NCBI RefSeq assembly: GCF_030063445.1
Contig: NZ_JASITD010000002.1
Location: 78,334 to 142,333 of the forward strand
From: Hymenobacter sp. H14-R3
Lineage (GTDB): Bacteria > Bacteroidota > Bacteroidia > Cytophagales > Hymenobacteraceae
Length of the DNA: 64,000 bases
Direction of reading: 5' to 3'
Shown here: one piece after another, positions 59,572-64,000 of the stretch
How positions within the stretch are numbered: the first letter of the stretch is position 1
Layout: each line of letters opens with the position of its first letter
The notes under the pieces: generated by a model
Databases searched by the model: none
Seen by the model: the letters and a program-made list of their open reading frames with translations, nothing else
Told to the model about the DNA's origin: nothing
Position numbers and translations under genes: made by a program

Positions 59572-59997
59572 TCACTTATTTTTTGTGAAATAATTGGCTA
59601 AGCCGCCCAACGCGGCCAAAGCACCCACTGTTGCTGCTAGCCATAGTACGTAGGACCATTCATAGTTTGGATGCAAGGCAGCCCGGTAGTAGAGAATCTC
59701 GTCGTAGCGCACCACTTCTATTTCGTCGCCGATTTCCAACAACCGCCCATTGCTTTCCGCATATTTGAGACGCTCAAACACCATTTCTCCCTCTGCACTT
59801 TTATACTCCACATAAGGATAATCCAGACAGTGCCAACTACCCGCAACCCGCACATAATCTTTGCGATAACTCCTGAATATAGCCCATGCATGGTAACCCG
59901 ATTTTTCGATAGTATTGGCTGATTTTTTAGTGTACTGGTACCACCAGTACGCTAAACCAAGACAGACGGGCACGAACGTAAACACGCTAAAATTCAT
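59572..59997 (-). CDS. DUF3592-like membrane protein
   Basis: A 141-residue protein with one N-terminal helix (VFTFVPVCLGLAYWW) and one C-terminal helix (VLWLAATVGALAALGGLANYF). Between them is an extracytoplasmic beta domain of the DUF3592 kind (YPYVEYKSAEGEMVFERLKYAESNGRLLEIGDEIEVVRYDE). Codon use is more A+T-rich than the neighbours. Function unknown. It is separated by one base from the stop of the GH3 gene. Confidence 0.75.
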   Translation of the reverse strand: MNFSVFTFVPVCLGLAYWWYQYTKKSANTIEKSGYHAWAIFRSYRKDYVRVAGSWHCLDYPYVEYKSAEGEMVFERLKYAESNGRLLEIGDEIEVVRYDEILYYRAALHPNYEWSYVLWLAATVGALAALGGLANYFTKNK

Positions 59998-59998
59998 A

Positions 59999-61507
59999 CT
60001 ACCAGCTCGTTAAGCTGTTGTTTAACAACCCCTCCGCCAGCGTCCGGTCGTTGCCCAAACGCGGCACCTTATTCTGCCCGCCCAGCTTGCCCACGCTTTT
60101 CATATACCGCCGGAAAGCCCCAGCGGGCAGCTGAGTCAACTGCAAGCTGGTCAATATATTACCTTGACGCAAGTCGTCGTAATACGTATTGCGCTGGCGC
60201 AGGCTAGCATCCAGTGCGGCGGCGAAGCTGGCGGCATCGCGTGGGGGCTGGGCAAATTCTACCAGCCACTCGTGGCGCGAGGGCTGGGCTTTGTCCTCGC
60301 TCACGAGCGGGGCCACGGTGAATTCGGTGACCTCGGCTTCGGGGTGCTGGCGGATAGCTTCGCGCAGGGCAGCCTCTACTTCTTCGCCGATAACGTGCTC
60401 GCCGAAGGCCGAGAGGAAATGCTTGATGCGGCCCGTGACCACTACGCGGTGCGGATGCAAACTGACGAAGCGCACGGTGTCGCCGAGCGAGTAGGCCCAC
60501 AGGCCGGCGTTGGAAGTGAGCACTACGGCGTACTGCTTATCCAGCTCGACTTCGGCGATGGTGAGGCGGGGCGGGGTCTCCTCGAAAAAGCGCTCGGCAG
60601 GCACAAACTCGAAGAAGATGCCACTGTCCAGGCGCAGTAGCAGACCGGGATTGCCGGGCTGGTCCTGAAACGCAAGGAAGCCTTCGGAGGCTGGGAAGAG
60701 CTCGATGCTATCTATTTGCCTACCAATGCTTTCTATTAGGCGGGCGCGGTAGGGCTCCATGCTCACGCCACCCGATACGAAGAGGTCGAACTGCGGAAAC
60801 ACCTCCCCCACCGGCCGGCCGGTGCGGGCCGTGAGGCGGTCGAAATACATCTGCACCCAGGGCGGAATGCCCGAGATGAGGGTCATATCCTGCCCCAGCG
60901 TTTCAGCCACGATGGCGTCGAGCTTGGTTTCCCAATCCTCGATGCAATTGGTGGCGTAGCTGGGCAGCTGGTTGCGGCGCAAGTAGCTTGGCACGTGGTG
61001 GTTGACGATACCCGAGAGCCGGCCCGTGGGGATGCCGCCCACCATTTCCAGCTCGGGCGAGCCGGACAGGAAAATCAGCTTACCATCGAGAAAGCGGGCG
61101 CGGCCGGTGGCGGCCACGTAGTGCAGCAGCGCGTCCTTGGCCCCGTTGATGTGGTTGCCAATGCTGGCCTGGGTAATGGGGATGTACTTGGCCCCGCTGG
61201 TGGTGCCGCTGGTTTTGGCCAGGTACAGCGGGCGGCCGGGCCACAGCACGTCGGCCTCGCCGGCCTTCATGCGGTCAAAATACGGCTTGAGGGCCTCGTA
61301 GTCGCGGATGGGCACGCGGGCGGCCAGGTCGGCGGGCGTGCGCACGGCGGCCAGGTCGTGGGCCCGGCCAAAGGCGGTGCTGGCAGCCGTGCGGGCCAAC
61401 TCGCCCAGCAGGCGCCGCTGCGCGGCGGCGGGGTTGCGCTGCCACTGGCGGTAGCGGTGCAAGGTGTAGGCCGCCAGCGGGCGGCTCAAAGCGGCTTTAA
61501 TTCCCAT
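59999..61507 (-). CDS. GH3 auxin-responsive promoter family protein
   Basis: The 502-residue protein is a bacterial member of the GH3 family of acyl-acid-amido synthetases (ANL superfamily): LYLAKTSGTTSGAKYIPIT (phosphate loop), FVSGGVSMEPYRA, LFPASEGFLAFQDQ, and YSLGDTVRFVSLHPHRVVVTGRIKHFLSAFGEHV. It probably adenylates a carboxylic acid and joins it to an amine. Its start at 61507 (MGIKAALSRPLAAYTLHRYRQ) is chosen because the upstream frame is not conserved-looking. Similar genes occur in many Bacteroidota; the acid is unknown. Confidence 0.9.
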   Translation of the reverse strand: MGIKAALSRPLAAYTLHRYRQWQRNPAAAQRRLLGELARTAASTAFGRAHDLAAVRTPADLAARVPIRDYEALKPYFDRMKAGEADVLWPGRPLYLAKTSGTTSGAKYIPITQASIGNHINGAKDALLHYVAATGRARFLDGKLIFLSGSPELEMVGGIPTGRLSGIVNHHVPSYLRRNQLPSYATNCIEDWETKLDAIVAETLGQDMTLISGIPPWVQMYFDRLTARTGRPVGEVFPQFDLFVSGGVSMEPYRARLIESIGRQIDSIELFPASEGFLAFQDQPGNPGLLLRLDSGIFFEFVPAERFFEETPPRLTIAEVELDKQYAVVLTSNAGLWAYSLGDTVRFVSLHPHRVVVTGRIKHFLSAFGEHVIGEEVEAALREAIRQHPEAEVTEFTVAPLVSEDKAQPSRHEWLVEFAQPPRDAASFAAALDASLRQRNTYYDDLRQGNILTSLQLTQLPAGAFRRYMKSVGKLGGQNKVPRLGNDRTLAEGLLNNSLTSW

Positions 61508-61732
61508 GACTGGCAAAAATAGACGGCACGCTAGTGGTTGGGGCGACTTTTCGCACGTAATAGCAGAGTACTGGCCAGCTATCGAAAAAATTTGGCCAGC
61601 AGGCAGCGTACTGAGCAGCTTATCCTGTTTAGCTTTGCGGGCACCGGACTTAAACAAAGCTTTCGCGCCTGCAAAGCTGCTGGCTTACGGCCGGTGAATG
61701 TTTTTTATTCTTTTCTTCTTTTCAAAACTCCC

Positions 61733-62164
61733 ATGATTAATCAATTTGGCAAAGCCGAGTGGCAGGGTGACATCAAAGGCCACGGCACCATCACCACCAA
61801 AAGCGGGGTAGTGGACGCTACGTACTCTACCGGCTCGCGCTTTGAGGGCCAGAAAGGTACCAACCCCGAGGAGCTGATTGGCGCGGCCCACGCCGGCTGC
61901 TACACCATGTTTCTGACTAATATCCTGGGCCAGCACGGCCACACCGTAGAAAGCATCACCACGACCTCAACCGTGACGCTCGACCCCAGCCAGAACCCGC
62001 CCTTCATCACCAAAATCCACGTGAGCACCGAGGGCCACGTAACCGGTGGCAACATCACGCCCGAAGACTTCCAGAGGCACGCCGAGTTTGCCAAGGCCAA
62101 CTGCCCGGTATCGAAGCTGCTGAGCGCGGTGCCCGAAATGACGCTCGAAGCCAAGCTGGCGTAG
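61733..62164 (+). CDS. OsmC family peroxiredoxin-like protein
   Basis: A 143-residue OsmC/Ohr-type thiol peroxidase with both redox cysteines in place: GAAHAGCYTMFL (Cys about 60) and KANCPVSKLL (Cys about 125). It reduces organic hydroperoxides with a dithiol reductant. The OsmC branch (SalT-like) is suggested by GDIKGHGTITTKSG. The start at 61733 is chosen from homology; upstream sequence in frame is low-complexity. Confidence 0.92.
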   Translation: MINQFGKAEWQGDIKGHGTITTKSGVVDATYSTGSRFEGQKGTNPEELIGAAHAGCYTMFLTNILGQHGHTVESITTTSTVTLDPSQNPPFITKIHVSTEGHVTGGNITPEDFQRHAEFAKANCPVSKLLSAVPEMTLEAKLA

Positions 62165-62187
62165 GGCGTCATTACCGCGGTTTGTTA

Positions 62188-62296
62188 AGTTGCTCTGGTC
62201 CGTTGGTGCAGCCGGCCTACCGGCTGACGCGGGCACCGTTCGGCCATCGTTCACGCGATAACTGGTCGGCTGGCTGCGCCATCGGACTGGAGCAAC
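62188..62296. repeat. Palindrome with 33-base arms, GCAGCCGGCC family
   Basis: Arms 62188-62220 and 62264-62296 are inverted copies (GTTGCTCTGGTCCGTTGG at the outer end) with about seven mismatches. The family reappears as a single arm at 46878-46910 and as partial units in 54109-54478. Confidence 0.85.
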
Positions 62297-62415
62297 GACT
62301 TGAAGACTGCGTTAGGGCGTAATAATCAGGGAGGAATGGTTAGTGAGGAAGGGGCTTAATATCTTAACTAATAGAAGGTTAACTCATTGCTCACTAACCA
62401 TTAACCATTACCCAC

Positions 62416-62423
62416 TACTTTTG
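62416..62423 (+). promoter_or_regulatory. Candidate -7 box (TACTTTTG) directly before a start codon
   Basis: TACTTTTG fits TAnnTTTG and ends 4 bases before the ATG at 62428, so the transcript would be nearly leaderless if this is the promoter. Confidence 0.45.
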
Positions 62424-62427
62424 CCCC

Positions 62428-62919
62428 ATGCCCACTGGTACTACCCGCATTCGCCTTCGCCCCGCCAACTCTTCGCGCCTCTCGTTTGGGGTGCAGGTTT
62501 CGCTGGCACTTTTTGCCATCGCCTACGCCGTTTTGATGCTGCGTAACTCGCCCGACACCCAGGATTTTTACTGGCTGAGCTACGTTTTCCTGGGCTTTTG
62601 CGTCGTGTACCTGGGCTTTATTCTGGTGCACAATGCGCCGATTTTCGGCACCCAAAGCTATTTCGAGTTTGCCCCCGGCTACCTGGTGCACAAGGCGGGC
62701 TTGTTTCGGGCCAAGCAGGTGTTTGCCGCCGAAAGCATGAGCCAGCTGGAGTTGCTGCCCCGCCAGCTGCGGGTGCGCCTCAAGGATGGCGACATTCACG
62801 TGCTCAACATGCGCGAGGTGAAGGGCACCCGCCGCCTGGCCGTACTGCGCGGCCAGCTCGAAGCCTTTGCCAAGCGCTACGGCGTGCAGCTACGCGAAGA
62901 AACTGCGGCGGGCCAGTAA
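62428..62919 (+). CDS. Hypothetical membrane protein (PH-like)
   Basis: The 163-residue protein has two membrane segments near its start (VSLALFAIAYAVLML and WLSYVFLGFCVVYLGFIL) followed by a soluble C-terminal domain of about 85 residues with strands and a final helix (PGYLVHKAGLFRAKQVF; LDGDIHVLNMREVKG-like). The pattern of membrane pair plus small beta domain is like PH-type membrane proteins, but the match is weak. Function unknown. Confidence 0.65.
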   Translation: MPTGTTRIRLRPANSSRLSFGVQVSLALFAIAYAVLMLRNSPDTQDFYWLSYVFLGFCVVYLGFILVHNAPIFGTQSYFEFAPGYLVHKAGLFRAKQVFAAESMSQLELLPRQLRVRLKDGDIHVLNMREVKGTRRLAVLRGQLEAFAKRYGVQLREETAAGQ

Positions 62920-62976
62920 GCCCGCGCCCGCGCCGCGGGCCTCAACTTCGGCCGCCACTCCCCGTAAGCATTACCC

Positions 62977-63000
62977 TATAAAGACGCCCCGTGGCGTCTT
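62977..63000 (+). terminator. Terminator between the membrane-protein and phosphohexomutase genes
   Basis: AAAGACGCC and GGCGTCTTT form a 9-base stem around a 4-base CCGT loop, followed by ACTTTT. The next promoter box starts immediately after it. Confidence 0.7.
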
Positions 63001-63008
63001 TACTTTTG
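63001..63008 (+). promoter_or_regulatory. Candidate -7 box (TACTTTTG) for the phosphohexomutase gene
   Basis: TACTTTTG matches TAnnTTTG, 32 bases before the start codon and directly after the preceding terminator, so the downstream gene likely has its own transcript. Confidence 0.5.
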
Positions 63009-63040
63009 TGCGACACCGCCTTTCCTAACTCCTACTTCCC

Positions 63041-64000
63041 ATGCCCCTTGCCCCCGACGTTCAGCAGCGCATCAACACCTGGCTCACGCCCGCTTACGAC
63101 GCTGCTACCCAGGCCGAAATCAAACAGCTCGTTGACACCCACCAGGACGACCAGCTCAACGACGCCTTCTACCGCTCGTTGGAATTTGGCACGGGCGGCC
63201 TGCGCGGCATCATGGGCGCGGGCTCGAACCGCATGAACCGCTACACGCTGGGCATGGCCACCCAGGGCCTCTGCAACTACCTGAAGCTGAGCTTCCCCAA
63301 CCAGGAAATCAAGGTAGCTATCGCCCACGACTCGCGCAACAACTCGCGCCTGTTTGCCGAAACGGTGGCCAACATTTTTTCGGGCAACGGTATTACGGCC
63401 TATCTGTTTGATAGCCTGCGGCCTACGCCGGCGCTGTCGTTTGCCATCCGGTACCTGGGCTGCCAAAGCGGCTGCGTTATCACGGCTTCGCACAACCCCA
63501 AGGAGTACAACGGCTACAAGGTGTACTGGAACGATGGCTCGCAGGTGGTAGCCCCGCACGATAAGAATATTATTACGGAGGTGAACCGCATCACCAGCCC
63601 CGACGAAGTGAAATTTGAAGGCAACCCCAGCCTCATTCACCTCATTGGCAAGGAGGTGGACGATGCCTACCTGGCTGAAGTGAAGAAGCTGAGCATCAAC
63701 CCCGCCGCCATTCAGCAGCAGCACGATTTGGGCATTGTGTACACGCCCATTCACGGCTCGGGCATTACGCTGGTGCCACCGGCCCTGGCCGAGTTTGGCT
63801 TCACCAACGTGAGCGTGGTAGCGGCCCAGGCCCAGCCCGATGGTAATTTTCCCACTGTGCAGTCGCCCAACCCCGAAGAGAAGCCGGCCATGCAAATGGC
63901 CCTCGACCAGGCCAAGGCACAGAACGCCGATATCGTACTCGCCACCGACCCCGACGCCGACCGCGTGGGCGTGGGCGTGAAAAACAACAAGGGCGAGTGG
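63041..64000 (+). CDS. Phosphoglucomutase/phosphomannomutase family protein (partial)
   Basis: The first 320 residues of an alpha-D-phosphohexomutase. The enzyme interconverts hexose 1- and 6-phosphates through a phosphoserine. Visible are SLEFGTGGLRGIMGAG (N-domain), the active-site serine loop CVITASHNPKEYNGYKVYW, the metal-binding loop ATDPDADRVGVGV near the end of the window and YTPIHGSGITLVPPAL. The gene runs off the right edge, so its C-terminal domains are not seen. Glucose or mannose specificity cannot be decided; its length fits the PgcA-like group. Confidence 0.95.
   Translation, partial: MPLAPDVQQRINTWLTPAYDAATQAEIKQLVDTHQDDQLNDAFYRSLEFGTGGLRGIMGAGSNRMNRYTLGMATQGLCNYLKLSFPNQEIKVAIAHDSRNNSRLFAETVANIFSGNGITAYLFDSLRPTPALSFAIRYLGCQSGCVITASHNPKEYNGYKVYWNDGSQVVAPHDKNIITEVNRITSPDEVKFEGNPSLIHLIGKEVDDAYLAEVKKLSINPAAIQQQHDLGIVYTPIHGSGITLVPPALAEFGFTNVSVVAAQAQPDGNFPTVQSPNPEEKPAMQMALDQAKAQNADIVLATDPDADRVGVGVKNNKGEW

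Overview
The window looks like chromosomal DNA of a GC-rich Bacteroidota, most like Hymenobacter or a close relative (Cytophagales). The reasons are: SusC/RagA-style TonB receptor architecture with an N-terminal carboxypeptidase-like domain; a GH5 enzyme ending in a type IX secretion (Por) C-terminal domain; -7 boxes of the Bacteroidota form TAnnTTTG (best case upstream of the pyruvate dehydrogenase E2 gene); LytTR/His_kinase pairs, DUF6799, YceI-MarR and secreted TonB-like proteins. This is an inference from gene content, because no rRNA is present. The one complete tRNA is tRNA-Leu(CAG).

Layout. 0-7.4 kb: deoxyhypusine synthase-like protein, hslV, a TonB receptor with a complete IS element just upstream of it, and the PDH E2 gene. 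7.4-17 kb: a histidine phosphatase, then the menaquinone cluster (hotdog thioesterase, menF, menD, menB), interrupted by DUF305, DUF1266-NADAR and a small membrane protein before menE. 17-27.9 kb: outer-membrane and thioredoxin-like proteins, then a signalling region in which one LytTR regulator, one TPR-type secreted protein and one PAS kinase have decayed, next to an intact LytTR/histidine kinase pair. 28-42.6 kb: a YfcC-type permease, secreted GH5 cellulase, two tandem DinB proteins, a TPR lipoprotein, lpd (E3, partner of the E2 at 5.7 kb), YceI/MarR with a clear operator, an enolase-superfamily epimerase, a dicarboxylate symporter and several lipoproteins. 42.6-64 kb: a large GAF protein, PAP2 phosphatase, tRNA-Leu, methyltransferase, M61 peptidase, BI-1, metallo-beta-lactamase-fold hydrolase, SSS symporter, ABC exporter, a low-GC patch with a broken antitoxin-like gene, zinc-ribbon and HAD proteins, a GH3 protein, OsmC and the start of a phosphohexomutase.

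The most unusual feature is inside menD. About 110 bases of the coding sequence are recognisably the 3' part of a tRNA-Ser(UGA) gene followed, 54 bases on, by a second tRNA-like T-arm/acceptor end. Both are read in frame, giving a low-GC extra segment in an otherwise normal MenD. A second theme is the number of long intergenic palindromes: at least nine inverted repeats with arms of 16-46 bases, falling into several sequence families. One is a perfect 37-base-arm hairpin between two convergent genes. A third is the decay cluster at 21.5-27.4 kb, where three in-frame TAG codons sit where CAG (Gln) would be expected and a gene is broken at an 11-base homopolymer.
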